Shown here: positions 28,627 to 38,643 of the stretch, piece by piece
Position numbering within the stretch: the stretch's first letter is position 1
How the letters are laid out: each line of letters opens with the position of its first letter
Assembly: GCF_013402915.1 (NCBI RefSeq)
Contig: NC_050719.1
Location: 1,116,001-1,180,000 of the forward strand
Length of the DNA: 64,000 nucleotides
Reading direction: 5' to 3'
DNA from: Zygotorulaspora mrakii
Taxonomy: Eukaryota > Ascomycota > Saccharomycetes > Saccharomycetales > Saccharomycetaceae
The notes under the pieces: generated by a model
The model's database searches: none
What the model was told of the DNA's origin: nothing
The model's input: the letters and a program-made list of their open reading frames with translations, nothing else
Translations under genes and position numbers: made by a program

Positions 28627-29190
28627 ATGATAGAAAGAATATGGCAAGCAGTGATGATCCTGTTCAGGATTTACCAGTACGCATGCTACTCGTTCGTTTT
28701 CATGATACTGTCGCCGGTGATTCTGCTGTACATGTTTGACATCACGTTATATTTATTTCGGCTGATGATCTACTTTATGCGATTCCAGGTGTACCTGATT
28801 AAGAACCGATGCATACCGGAGACCAGGATAGTCCACAGAACGGGCGGGTCGTTTGCATGGAAGATGAAGATGCGGGAGAAGGAGACTGAGCCTGAAGAAG
28901 AGTGCGACAGCTCGAACACGAGCATATTGAGCGCGTTCAGAGACTCCAAGGAGTCGCTGCTTGACGATTCGGCTTCGATCTCGTCCAATTACTCTCTGGT
29001 AGGTTCCCAGGCCACTCCGAGGGCCTTTCATTCCTCCAGAAACAACAGTATCATAACACTAGACTCTGCTCAGATGAGCATCCTTGCAGCACATGCGGAG
29101 ATTTGCAAATTACGTCGTGGCAAAAAATCAGATGTTGAAGTATCGCTGGATCGATACGAAAATCGTTGTGTTCCCACGAAAGCTATATAA
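28627..29190 (+). CDS. IRC23: Irc23/Bsc2-like ER membrane protein
   Basis: 187 residues. The N-terminal 55 residues hold two hydrophobic segments (AVMILFRIYQYACYSFVFMIL and VILLYMFDITLYLFRLMIYF), then a basic stretch and a Ser-rich hydrophilic tail with an acidic run TEPEEE. S. cerevisiae Irc23 (YOR044W, 157 residues) is an ER protein of unknown function with a paralogue Bsc2 (YDR275W). The call rests on the membrane N-terminus and on position between WHI2 and TOM6; the tail is weakly conserved. Confidence 0.8.
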   Translation: MIERIWQAVMILFRIYQYACYSFVFMILSPVILLYMFDITLYLFRLMIYFMRFQVYLIKNRCIPETRIVHRTGGSFAWKMKMREKETEPEEECDSSNTSILSAFRDSKESLLDDSASISSNYSLVGSQATPRAFHSSRNNSIITLDSAQMSILAAHAEICKLRRGKKSDVEVSLDRYENRCVPTKAI

Positions 29191-29443
29191 AACAATCATA
29201 CTCATTCTCTCGCACTTTATCCATATACGCAAAACAACTTATATACACCTAGCAATCCATCAGCAGGGGCATTTTGATCTTACGACCGTTAATCTATCTA
29301 TCTATCACCTGGTATATTTTCCCACGTAATACATGATCTGCCTACGTGCTACAAAAAAATATGCAAAAATTTATAAAGCGACTTGATTGGAATTACCAGA
29401 CAGATCGTGGGGGGTGCAAGACGGTCAGAGATAGTTAGTCGAA

Positions 29444-29623
29444 ATGTCAGGAATCTTTGGTGCTAGCGCAGCAGCTGCAAACGAACCGGAATCATCGAAA
29501 TCGGTTTTCCAGAAATTCAAGGAATCTCCTTTATACACAATAACTCTAAATGGTGCGTTCTTCGTGGCGGGTGTTGCTTTCATTCAATCACCTTTGATGG
29601 AGATGATGGCCCCACAACTTTGA
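29444..29623 (+). CDS. TOM6: Small TOM-complex subunit Tom6
   Basis: 59 residues, beginning MSGIFGASAAAANEPESS. Tom6 is a tail-anchored outer-membrane protein that stabilises the TOM import channel by bridging Tom22 and Tom40. The C-terminal half FKESPLYTITLNGAFFVAGVAFIQSP is nearly identical to S. cerevisiae Tom6 (61 residues) and contains its single membrane helix; the end LMEMMAPQL matches LMDMLAPQL. The gene is followed by PMP3 in the opposite direction. Confidence 0.95.
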   Translation: MSGIFGASAAAANEPESSKSVFQKFKESPLYTITLNGAFFVAGVAFIQSPLMEMMAPQL

Positions 29624-29766
29624 ACGAAGAGGAATCTAAGTGGCAGAGACCGTGTAAATAGCAATAGCTGCAGTGTTATTACAACTACATAGATATTAAA
29701 AGAATTGAAAAATATTAAATAGAATCAGCGAATATTTGTTTCTTTGACGCACGTACTGCACCCCTT

Positions 29767-30022
29767 TCAATACTTGAGAGCGAGGTACAAAGCGTATAGC
29801 ATACCTGGGAAGAAGACCAGGATAGTCAATACCAAATCGATGATAAACTCTGAGCCGAAGCCGTGACTCATAAAGACTGATAATGGTGGTAGGAAAATGG
29901 CTGCAAAGTGCGTATTTGTGTTAGTAAGACCGAAGCTTCATATCTCCTGCTTGCCCCAAAAAAGACCGCAGTACACTCCCAGACATACCTAAAATGATGG
30001 CGACAATCTTTTCGCTGTCCAT
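29767..30022 (-). CDS. PMP3: Pmp3 small plasma-membrane proteolipid, two exons
   Basis: CDS: exon 1 29989-30022 (34 nt), intron 29901-29988, exon 2 29767-29900; 55 residues, the same length as S. cerevisiae Pmp3. The spliced protein starts MDSEKIVAIILAIFLPP and ends PGMLYALYLALKY, with two membrane helices, the layout of the UPF0057/Pmp3 family that affects membrane potential and cation tolerance. Each exon alone is too short to stand out as a gene. In S. cerevisiae PMP3 is YDR276C, and TOM6 is YOR045W, on the paired ohnologous segments. Confidence 0.94.
29901..29988 (-). other. PMP3: PMP3 intron, 88 nt
   Basis: Donor GTATGT at 29988-29983, branch TACTAAC at 29926-29920 (branch A 29921), acceptor TTGCAG ending at 29901, 20 nt past the branch A. 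Splicing joins G to CC and restores the conserved AIFLPP. Confidence 0.94.
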
Positions 30023-30377
30023 GATTGATTAATGTAATGTGTTGTTGTGTTTATTGAAACTTATTTTTTTTCTTATGTTAGGTCCTTAATTTGGATTGTG
30101 TTTGCCCTACGTGATGAGCCTTTTATATATCTTTTTTTGTCCGAAAGAACGGAACTGACAAGAAGTTGGAGGAACTTTAAGTAAGAATGCAAAACCGGTA
30201 AAACTCCTATTTTGTTATTGCTTTGACGAATGCTCGATTTTTTTTATTGTGTAAAGAGGAAAAGAAACCTAAATGTGCGATGCAGTATACTTGAATGTGC
30301 TCTCCGCAAGAGTATATTTTCTAGTCAGGGAGTAAGAGAGAAAACACTGGACTAATTCAATATTTAGATACACAGGA
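30023..30377. other. Spacer PMP3 promoter / DBP5 3' region
   Basis: 355 bp, AT-rich, with a TATA-like tttatatatc at about 30121-30130 that could serve PMP3. No gene is seen. Confidence 0.45.
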
Positions 30378-31820
30378 TTATTCTTTTAGTGTTTTCTTGA
30401 CAATTTTTTCCACCTCATCCCAGTCGTCAGTTGGCACGCGAGTCATTTCAATATCTCCGTAATATTGTTGGATGGCTGAAAGCACATTGTAAGATTTCTT
30501 GTCATGGACAAAGGATATGGCAACACCTTTTCTGCCGAATCTTCCTGTCCTTCCGATCCTGTGGATGTACGTTGCCGGATCTGGTTGACCATTGTGTGTG
30601 GTTGGGAGGTCGTAGTTGACAACCATGGAAACGCTTGGAATATCTATACCTCTTGCGAGCACGTTTGTGGTTATCAAGACTTTTGATTTCCCGTTTCTAA
30701 AGTCGTCGATCAGTCTATCTCTTTCCTGTGTCTGCAGATCACCGTGCAAAATGGATACTTGATGGCCCTCTTGTTTCAATTTGGCGTAGAGCATGTTAGC
30801 TGTGTTTTTTGTCGACACAAATATGATTGATGAGCCGATGGTTAACAATCCGTACAGTTCACATAGTACCTCATATTTGTGGCTTTCGTCTTTGCAGTCC
30901 ATGTATAATTGCTTGATTGCATCGACGTTCACTTCGTTGTTCTGTAATTCTAAAGTGTTTGCATTTGGCACAATTTTTTTTGCGTATTCCCTAACTTTCT
31001 CATCAAAGGTAGCGCTGAATAGTACTAACTGTGTTTGCTTTGGCAGAAATTTCTTCACGCGGATACATTGGTCACCTAAACCTTGTTTATCCAACATATT
31101 ATCGGCCTCGTCTAGAACGAAGATTTTTACCTGGTTCAATTGAATTAATTTTCGGCGCATGAGATCTAAAACTGTGCCTGGCGTACCGACGACGATGTTT
31201 GCCTTGATGGGCTGGTTCTTGGCGAAAGAATCTGGAACGATCAGCTGAGTAGTAATCTTGGTGAATTTGCCCATTTCCTGTATGACTTCCAAAGTTTGTC
31301 TGGCCAATTCTCTCGCTGGTGCTAAGCAAATAGCCTGTGTTACATCGCCCAACGTCAAATCAACTCTCGTTAACATGGTTAATGAAAAAGCGGCTGTCTT
31401 CCCTGTACCCGATTGCGATTGAGCAATCATATTCTTTGGAGGAGTGCTGAGCAAAAGTGGCAATGCCCTTTCTTGAATTTTAGAAGGCTTTTGAAATTTC
31501 ATCGCATACAGACCCTTCAGTAGTTCTGGTGAAAGTCCCAGCTCTTCAAAAGATTTAGCACTGTAAAGAGGAGAGTTTGGATCTGCTTGCAAATCTGCGA
31601 GATTCACCTTGACTTCATATGCAGAACTGATAAGATTAGAGTCGGTCGTGTTCCCTGCGGGTTGTTCTTCCTTTTTCGCCTCAGTCTTAGATTCGCTTTT
31701 TGGTTCTTCCTTTGGGGCCTCTTGAGTCTGCACGACGGTTGCGCCGTTCTCTTCCGCTTTCTTACCATCAATTTTCAAAGACGCTAACAGTTTTGCAGCA
31801 TCATCTTTAGACTCGTTCAT
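30378..31820 (-). CDS. DBP5: DEAD-box mRNA-export helicase Dbp5
   Basis: 480 residues (S. cerevisiae 482). Dbp5 remodels mRNPs at the cytoplasmic face of the nuclear pore with Gle1 and Nup159. A charged N-terminal region of about 75 residues (Glu/Lys-rich) precedes the helicase core. Motifs: Q-motif region MKFQKPSKIQERALPLLL, motif I AQSQSGTGKTAAF (about 130), Ia PARELARQ, II LDEADNML (about 237), III SAT, and VI HRIGRTGRFGRKG. Corresponds to YOR046C; the next gene in S. cerevisiae (STD1/MTH1) is replaced here by the MKK1 block, so a synteny breakpoint lies just upstream. Confidence 0.96.
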   Translation of the reverse strand: MNESKDDAAKLLASLKIDGKKAEENGATVVQTQEAPKEEPKSESKTEAKKEEQPAGNTTDSNLISSAYEVKVNLADLQADPNSPLYSAKSFEELGLSPELLKGLYAMKFQKPSKIQERALPLLLSTPPKNMIAQSQSGTGKTAAFSLTMLTRVDLTLGDVTQAICLAPARELARQTLEVIQEMGKFTKITTQLIVPDSFAKNQPIKANIVVGTPGTVLDLMRRKLIQLNQVKIFVLDEADNMLDKQGLGDQCIRVKKFLPKQTQLVLFSATFDEKVREYAKKIVPNANTLELQNNEVNVDAIKQLYMDCKDESHKYEVLCELYGLLTIGSSIIFVSTKNTANMLYAKLKQEGHQVSILHGDLQTQERDRLIDDFRNGKSKVLITTNVLARGIDIPSVSMVVNYDLPTTHNGQPDPATYIHRIGRTGRFGRKGVAISFVHDKKSYNVLSAIQQYYGDIEMTRVPTDDWDEVEKIVKKTLKE

Positions 31821-32277
31821 AGTGGAAAGGATAATTACGAATGCAAAGCTCTAATTCTTGAGGGGACAGCTGACCCATCTTGAGAGCATCACCGTCTTTT
31901 TCATTTAGATCATTTCATTTTTTTTTCTTTGAATACAACTGTAAACTTATCATATGTAAACAGGGTAACGCGCTAAACACGCCTCAATTTGGTGACCAGT
32001 TTGAATAATGAAATTGATGCATTCATTGAAAGTAAAGACTTCGTATATTATATAACTCGAATCAGGGAGTAGAGCGTTAAAGTTCACTATATATTGTGAT
32101 TCGCTTCTCATTGCGAGACTAACCTGGCTTCGTCTAAACTATTCCTTCGTTTACACTTCCGATTGGGCGTGGTTTCCGTTTTTACTTTAATTTCTAAATC
32201 GGAATCCATCATACTGTCTGTTTTTTCTGGTTAATAAGGGGCACAGCTCATATTATTGCAAATACGCCGAGTAAGCC
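31821..32277. other. Divergent spacer DBP5-MKK1/2, synteny breakpoint
   Basis: 457 bp carrying both promoters and the junction between the YOR046 and YOR231 gene-order blocks. No mobile-element remnant, tRNA or repeat is visible that would explain the junction. Confidence 0.5.
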
Positions 32278-33912
32278 ATGGCCTCTCTTTTTAGGCCACC
32301 GGAATCAGTAAGACGGAACAGCAAATCACCAAAATTGACGCTACCGCCAATCGTGAGGAACAATAACGGGACAGGGAATGGAAGTGTTCTGGATGGTACT
32401 GGTATCAAAAACAGCAATCCTAGTCAAAATATATATTTGCCTTTGAATACCCCCAATAAAAATGTCAGGTCAAGCACGTCCCTTTCCGAAACGACGCCTC
32501 AGTCATCTGCATCCTGCGCCACTTTGACAAGTAACTCTCAACCACAGCCACTTTCGGCGTCATCATCGAGTTCGTCTTCGACAATCAGGACTTTGAAACG
32601 AAGGCCTGCTCCACCACCACTACCTCCTTTGGTTTTGACAGGTAATTCATCTTCAAAATCGCAATTGTCGCCAGATTCACTGTCAAACTCTTTACAAAAT
32701 TTACATATGACTTCAGAGAGTTCGATTTGTGATACAGTAAAGACCAAAAAAGATTCTAGTATATCAAATATTCTACGGGCACCAAACAGTAATGATAAGA
32801 TAGATACTCACGATAATAATAAAGGTAGTGATACCTTGGGACATATTGCATTGGCCAAAGAGGAAAACAATCAACTAGCAAGTACTTGTTCGGAAAGCGT
32901 ATTGTCGGCATACGAAGATGGCAGAAACGATTCTAGCCCATCAAAGGAACTTGCTCCAATAGAAGTGGAGACCATGGCTGGAAAAGATGTTGATCAATTG
33001 GAAGAAGATCTTTGGCAGCACCCTGAGTTTAAAAATGAGATAGAAACCTTAGGGATATTAGGAGAAGGAGCCGGAGGCTCTGTTGCTAAGTGCAGGTTAA
33101 AACAGGGATCAAAAGTCTTTGCCTTAAAGACAATCAATACATTGAATACTGATCCAGAGTATCAAAAGCAAATATTTAGGGAGTTGCAGTTCAATAAGAG
33201 TTTTGAATCGGATTATATCGTAAAATACTATGGAATGTTTTCCGATCAGCAGAATTCAACAATTTACATTGCCATGGAATATATGGGAGGAAAATCGCTA
33301 GATGCCGTGTATAAAAATCTAATTGAGCGCGGCGGAAGAATAAGTGAAAAGGTATTGGGTAAAATCGCGGAGGCGGTTCTCAGAGGTCTATCATATCTGC
33401 ATGAGAGAAAAATTATTCACAGGGACATCAAACCACAAAACATCCTGCTAAACGATAAGGGCCAAGTGAAGCTATGCGATTTTGGTGTCAGTGGTGAAGC
33501 TGTTAATTCTTTGGCGACCACATTTACAGGTACCTCCTTCTACATGGCCCCCGAAAGAATCCAAGGTCAGCCATACAGCGTCACCTGTGATGTGTGGTCT
33601 CTAGGATTAACGCTGCTCGAAGTTGCACAAGGCTATTTCCCATTTGGAAATGACAAAATAACACCAAATATTGCACCGATTGAGCTTCTTACAGTAATTC
33701 TAACTTTCACACCAGTATTGAGAGATGAATCCGAACTAAACATAACTTGGAGCAGGGCATTCAAGTCATTCATAGAATTTTGTCTGAAGAAAGACCCTAG
33801 GGAAAGGCCTTCGCCTAGACAAATGATACAGCATCCATGGATTCAAGGGCAAATGAAGAAAAAAACTAATATGGAGAAATTCATTCAGAAATGCTGGGAC
33901 AAAGAGGCTTGA
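32278..33912 (+). CDS. MKK1: MAP kinase kinase of the cell-wall integrity pathway
   Basis: 544 residues (S. cerevisiae Mkk1 508, Mkk2 506). It is phosphorylated by Bck1 and activates Slt2. The N-terminal 230 residues are Ser/Pro-rich and probably regulatory. The kinase domain starts at about residue 253: GEGAGGSVAKC (P-loop), FALKTIN (VAIK lysine), HRDIKPQNILL (about 380), DFGVSG, then the activation-loop tract SLATTFTGTSFYMAPERI. S. cerevisiae MKK1 (YOR231W) and MKK2 (YPL140C) arose in the genome duplication, so this is the single ancestral-type gene; the symbol stands for MKK1/MKK2. Confidence 0.93.
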   Translation: MASLFRPPESVRRNSKSPKLTLPPIVRNNNGTGNGSVLDGTGIKNSNPSQNIYLPLNTPNKNVRSSTSLSETTPQSSASCATLTSNSQPQPLSASSSSSSSTIRTLKRRPAPPPLPPLVLTGNSSSKSQLSPDSLSNSLQNLHMTSESSICDTVKTKKDSSISNILRAPNSNDKIDTHDNNKGSDTLGHIALAKEENNQLASTCSESVLSAYEDGRNDSSPSKELAPIEVETMAGKDVDQLEEDLWQHPEFKNEIETLGILGEGAGGSVAKCRLKQGSKVFALKTINTLNTDPEYQKQIFRELQFNKSFESDYIVKYYGMFSDQQNSTIYIAMEYMGGKSLDAVYKNLIERGGRISEKVLGKIAEAVLRGLSYLHERKIIHRDIKPQNILLNDKGQVKLCDFGVSGEAVNSLATTFTGTSFYMAPERIQGQPYSVTCDVWSLGLTLLEVAQGYFPFGNDKITPNIAPIELLTVILTFTPVLRDESELNITWSRAFKSFIEFCLKKDPRERPSPRQMIQHPWIQGQMKKKTNMEKFIQKCWDKEA

Positions 33913-34216
33913 ATTACAGATTTTATGAGAAAAATTACGGTATAAACATTTATAGGTATCAAGAACAAATAAATATATAAAATAAATAACTAAACTAAGT
34001 TGGGCTTTTTGATATCACAGTCATTAATCGAATTGTATCGCCCAACTTCGTGATTTGTGATGATCTCGTTTTTTTTCATTTTTTTTTGGTTTCGTTAAGC
34101 TGTGACATTTTGCCATTTGAGGTCTCTTAAAAAGAGGTCGAGAAGATCACACAAATCTATTTGCACACCGACAACAGCTCTGTTAATATCATTTAAAGAC
34201 TAGCAGTTAGTTGAAA
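33913..34216. other. Spacer MKK1/2-MGE1
   Basis: 304 bp, AT-rich with T-runs at about 34070-34090. Contains the MGE1 promoter; nothing else is recognised. Confidence 0.45.
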
Positions 34217-34924
34217 ATGATGGTTTTCTCTACAGCTGCCAGAAATGTCTCTAGAAGAGCGGTAACGCCCGCTTTACGTAGCGCTCGGCCAATGATGAGT
34301 ACCGTCAAACAGAGTACGAGAATGGGCTATATCAGTCTTAGATCCATCTCTTCAGAAGCAAACAAAGAATCAAAAACAGCTGAAAGCGACACAGCCAAAG
34401 AAAGTGATGCAGAATTGACTGATGAACAGAAAAGAATTAAGGAACTCGAAACCAAGCTTGAAAGCAAAAATAAAGAGGCTGTCGAGCTAAAGGACAGACT
34501 ATTAAGATCTGTAGCAGATTTCAGAAATCTACAGGAAGTCACCAAGAAAGATATAAAGAAGGCCAAAGATTTTGCTCTCCAAAAATTTGCGAAGGACTTG
34601 CTAGAATCTGTTGACAACTTTGGTCACGCCCTAAATGCTTTCAAACCGGAAACTCTGGAGGAGTCCAAAGAGATTGACGATTTGTATACTGGCGTTAAGA
34701 TGACCAGAGATGTATTCGAAAAGACGTTACAAAAGCACGGTATCGAGAAGCTTGATCCTATTGGCGAACAATTTGATCCAAACAAGCACGAGGCCACCTT
34801 CGAACTACCTCAACCAGATAAGGAGCCTGGTTCTGTTTTCCACGTTCAACAGGTTGGATTCACATTGAACAATAGAGTCATTAGACCAGCAAAGGTTGGT
34901 ATTGTCAAGTCCACTGATGAGTAA
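34217..34924 (+). CDS. MGE1: Mitochondrial GrpE nucleotide-exchange factor
   Basis: 235 residues from the ATG at 34217 (S. cerevisiae Mge1 228). Mge1 releases ADP from Ssc1 (mtHsp70) during matrix import and folding. The first 45 or so residues are Arg/Ser/Thr-rich with no acid (MMVFSTAARNVSRRAVTPALRS), a matrix presequence. A long coiled-coil follows (about residues 70-125), then the GrpE domain with the signature FDPNKHEATFEL and VGFTLNNRVIRPAKVGIVK. The open frame extends two codons upstream to a TTG, which is not used. Order MKK1-MGE1-KIN4 is as in YOR231W-YOR233W. Confidence 0.95.
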   Translation: MMVFSTAARNVSRRAVTPALRSARPMMSTVKQSTRMGYISLRSISSEANKESKTAESDTAKESDAELTDEQKRIKELETKLESKNKEAVELKDRLLRSVADFRNLQEVTKKDIKKAKDFALQKFAKDLLESVDNFGHALNAFKPETLEESKEIDDLYTGVKMTRDVFEKTLQKHGIEKLDPIGEQFDPNKHEATFELPQPDKEPGSVFHVQQVGFTLNNRVIRPAKVGIVKSTDE

Positions 34925-35737
34925 ATAGAGTGGATATATCAATGAGCGATCAACAGCAACGAAATATCATGTACATAGGAGTAATCTATAATGAATATAT
35001 CGCACTGCACTAAGCCAGCGTTATAAATTTCTCGTTAATAGCAGGGCAAATCTTGAATTGCCAATATACTTTGAGAAGAGCCCTGAATTGGCCACTAATT
35101 CGGTGGGTTACCATATTTAGCAAACCATGCAGACTTGGAAAATCGATTTCAAATAAACACCCAACTAATAAAGGAACGAACTGCTTCTGCTTATTATAAT
35201 TCCGCATTAACCGCATATCATCTGAGAACATGTGACAGTCATGTGACAGTTTTTGTTTCAACAACAACTATTACTTTTGGCGTAAATTCCAAAAAAAGCG
35301 ATGAGATTCGAAACGTAAACAAACGTTAGAAGAATTTGAACAAAATACAGAAACAGGGATTGAGTGGAGGCAGAAAGGCTACTATCGAAGAGTTCTAAGG
35401 GTAGATTCTAAAAGAATAGGCTTAATACCTTTGTTCCTCAAGTTTAAAACTAGGAGCTAGGCTCTCGCTGTGTTTTGTGTATATAAGAAGGCGTACTTGT
35501 AGTCCTGCTTTGGTTCAGTTTATTACGTTGTGAACTGAATTCTACTAAGTTAAGGTTCAGGCACGCGTTATAAAGCGGCAAAGAGGGCTAGCGCGTTTTT
35601 TATGCAGATTTCACACAAGGAGGCTGTAGTATAAGTTGATTGTTTCTATCGAATTTCCGTTTGTTACAAACGAGACAGATTAGCTAAGAGAGTTATCGTT
35701 GTTTTCAAATTGGGCATATTATTAGATCACACTTCAG
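34925..35737. other. Spacer MGE1-KIN4
   Basis: 813 bp. Small frames at about 35010-35329 on both strands have no similarity I recognise. A direct repeat of catgtgacag occurs at about 35228-35250, and a forkhead-type GTAAACAAA at 35315-35323. The last 200 bp are likely the KIN4 promoter and leader. Confidence 0.45.
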
Positions 35738-38485
35738 ATGGCATCAATAAACAAGCGTTACACTTACTACGGTGGTGAGACAGCTGTTTTATCTGGAAGC
35801 ACAATTACCGGCAATGCCAATGGCAAAGCTATACGAGCGCAGAATAAGCCAAGACGAAAACATGTCACATTCGGACCTTATATACTAGGATCTACATTAG
35901 GTGAAGGAGAATTTGGTAAAGTTAAATTAGGTTGGTCAAAGCATTCTACAACTTCTTCCGCAGAAGTCCCCAAACAAGTAGCCATTAAGCTGATCAGGAG
36001 GGACACAATACCTAAAAATTCAGAAAAAGAAGTCAAGGTGTATCGAGAAATCAATGCATTGAAACATTTGACCCATCCAAACATTGTCAAGCTGGAAGAA
36101 GTTTTACAAAATTCCAAATATATTGGTATTGTCCTTGAGTATGCGTCCGGTGGTGAGTTTTACAAATATATCCAGCAGAAAAGGAGACTGAAAGAAGGTG
36201 TTGCGTGTAGATTATTCGCACAGCTAATTAGTGGTGTCCAATATATGCATTCGAAGGGTTTAGTTCATAGAGATTTGAAACTTGAGAATTTATTGCTCGA
36301 TAAACACGAGAATTTAATTATAACGGATTTCGGATTTGTAAATGAATTTTTTCAGCATAATGAATTGATGAAAACATCTTGCGGCTCACCCTGTTACGCT
36401 GCACCGGAATTGGTGGTAAGTACAAAACCATATGAGGCGAGAAAAGCTGATGTTTGGTCCTGTGGAATCATCCTCTATGCCATGCTGGCCGGTTATTTGC
36501 CTTGGGATGATGATCCAAAAAATCCCGATGGTAACGACATTGCAAAACTGTACCATTATATCACAAGAACACCATTAAAATTTCCAGAATATGTCAACGC
36601 ATTACCCAGAGATCTTTTAAGACGTATTCTTGTCTCTGATCCGAAAAGAAGAACCACCTTGAGAAATATTCAACGCCATGAATGGACGAGACCTCATATG
36701 CCATTTTTATCAATAACACCCGAAGAATGGGATAGAACGATGGTATCTAAAGATGTTTTTAGACCTCCAAGACTGAATTCTCAGAGATCAACGAGACCGC
36801 AATCGAATTGTTCGACATCATCAACGAGTTCGAAAGGCGACAAAAGAGACTCGCTCATCATCGATTCCACTTTGGTGAATTTGCCAGCGCCACCACAAGA
36901 GTCTCAATCCCATGTAATAACGATACCGTCACCACCGTCACCTGAACTGCGGCACTCACCTATAAGGGGTGTAAATAGACACAGTAGAAGCAATTCTGCT
37001 GCATCAATTGCATTACAGGCTGTAGTTGACGCTGAACGTGAGCACAACTTACAACGTGAATCGTTTTTGCATTTACAGAAGATGCATCATTCAACTGGCA
37101 ATAGAGCGTCCGTTCCTGTATTCTTAAATCAAAGATCCAACACGCACTCTAACAATTCTGGAAATGTCTCTTCATTAATGAATAAAGATAGCGTTATCGT
37201 GGAAGCGAGTCCAGCAAAAAATGCAAAAAATAATACTTCACACCCAAATATAGCATCACAGGAGTCATCCAATATGGCTAATCTAGCGGCTTCTTACGAA
37301 AATAAAAACAAAACGTTTAAACCAAAGACCACTGTAGATCGTATGAATCACAGTAGTGAAAAAGGTTCAAGTTCGTACCATCAACTTTCATCACAACACC
37401 ATAAACCGAGGCCAACTTCTTACCATCCTTCATCTACGGCTTCTGCTAGCACAGACAGTGATGCATTTCCTATTGTTTCAGCAATCAACGGCACATTGGC
37501 GCATAATATGGAGCCATCACCTTTTGATTCAGTTCCTTCGCTAAGTCCCGATCAAAAATATTCTTCATTTGACCATTCCCCCAAAATGCTACCAAGAAGA
37601 TCATTTTCGGTGAATAAACCATCCTTGGATTTACAAAGCGTCTCTGGCGATTTAATCAGATCTCAGAAAGATGGGGAAACAATTGCTTTTTCTCGAATTA
37701 ATGAACAAGTTGAAGACGCTGATTTCAGAAAGCGTCGCCAAAGTCGTCGTTTTAGTGCCTTAATTGGCGAAAAGGTATTCAGTCCAGTTACGGAGGAGAT
37801 GGAAGAGACCGCAATAGTTGATGAAAAACCAATTACCATCAAGGTCTCAGCTGTGACTCCAGATGTGAATGATCCTGATGGTACTGGCGAGAAAAAGCTG
37901 GATATACCGGATAATAAAACGGAGAAGAAAAGGTTCAGTTTTTTTTCCCTTTATTCAACGCATAATGTTTCAAAATCTAGCCTGGGCAGCAATGATTCCA
38001 AAAGTGGCGTCAATGGTAAGGCAGCCTCCCGTAACCCGTCAGCATCACCAAAAACAGCAGAGCCCAGGGAGTCAAGGACTACATTGCATGTTGTGGCTCC
38101 AAATGACTCAGAAGATTCAGAATCTTCACAGATTTCTCAGACTTCAGCGGTTGCAGCAACTTTTGCGCCGGACGTGCACAGAAGTACTCAAAGTTCAAGA
38201 CAGACGTCGTCGTCGGATAAATCCATTGCAGAAAAGACAACAGGTGGCTCAAACGCTTCCAAAGAGTCGCAATCAATCCAACGTCATGCATCACACAATC
38301 GTTCAAATGGCAGAACTAGTTCAAGAGTGACAAATGCTAGTAATACATCACGTAGCAGTCATCGACAATCGGTAATGGTCTCGACCCTGAACGACAATCA
38401 ACAAGCCCAACCGAGACACACCGGCGATCAATCGACAGCCAGGAAAGTAATAGATTTCTTCAAAAGGCGGAGTATGAGACTGTAA
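35738..38485 (+). CDS. KIN4: Ser/Thr kinase of the spindle position checkpoint, Kin4/Frk1-like
   Basis: 915 residues (S. cerevisiae Kin4 800, Frk1 865). Kin4 inhibits mitotic exit through Bfa1 when the spindle is misaligned. The kinase domain spans about residues 45-315: LGEGEFGKVKLGW, VAIKLIRRDT, HRDLKLENLLLDKHENLIITDFGF, and activation segment TSCGSPCYAAPELV with the expected Thr. The remaining 600 residues are Ser/Asn/His-rich and low in complexity, ending in a basic KVIDFFKRRSMRL that resembles a membrane- or kinase-regulatory tail. KIN4 (YOR233W) and FRK1 (YPL141C) are duplicates, so this is the single pre-duplication form. Confidence 0.92.
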   Translation: MASINKRYTYYGGETAVLSGSTITGNANGKAIRAQNKPRRKHVTFGPYILGSTLGEGEFGKVKLGWSKHSTTSSAEVPKQVAIKLIRRDTIPKNSEKEVKVYREINALKHLTHPNIVKLEEVLQNSKYIGIVLEYASGGEFYKYIQQKRRLKEGVACRLFAQLISGVQYMHSKGLVHRDLKLENLLLDKHENLIITDFGFVNEFFQHNELMKTSCGSPCYAAPELVVSTKPYEARKADVWSCGIILYAMLAGYLPWDDDPKNPDGNDIAKLYHYITRTPLKFPEYVNALPRDLLRRILVSDPKRRTTLRNIQRHEWTRPHMPFLSITPEEWDRTMVSKDVFRPPRLNSQRSTRPQSNCSTSSTSSKGDKRDSLIIDSTLVNLPAPPQESQSHVITIPSPPSPELRHSPIRGVNRHSRSNSAASIALQAVVDAEREHNLQRESFLHLQKMHHSTGNRASVPVFLNQRSNTHSNNSGNVSSLMNKDSVIVEASPAKNAKNNTSHPNIASQESSNMANLAASYENKNKTFKPKTTVDRMNHSSEKGSSSYHQLSSQHHKPRPTSYHPSSTASASTDSDAFPIVSAINGTLAHNMEPSPFDSVPSLSPDQKYSSFDHSPKMLPRRSFSVNKPSLDLQSVSGDLIRSQKDGETIAFSRINEQVEDADFRKRRQSRRFSALIGEKVFSPVTEEMEETAIVDEKPITIKVSAVTPDVNDPDGTGEKKLDIPDNKTEKKRFSFFSLYSTHNVSKSSLGSNDSKSGVNGKAASRNPSASPKTAEPRESRTTLHVVAPNDSEDSESSQISQTSAVAATFAPDVHRSTQSSRQTSSSDKSIAEKTTGGSNASKESQSIQRHASHNRSNGRTSSRVTNASNTSRSSHRQSVMVSTLNDNQQAQPRHTGDQSTARKVIDFFKRRSMRL

Positions 38486-38643
38486 TCGTAACGTATGTCG
38501 TACATAATTACCATTGTTATTATCATTTTAATCTTTTCTCAACCGTACTCTTCAATTTAACCATAAAAAAGCTCTAATATGTATTTTGCATTAGGACACT
38601 TATAGATATAGAACTAGAGAATACTTATACAATATCAACTTGC

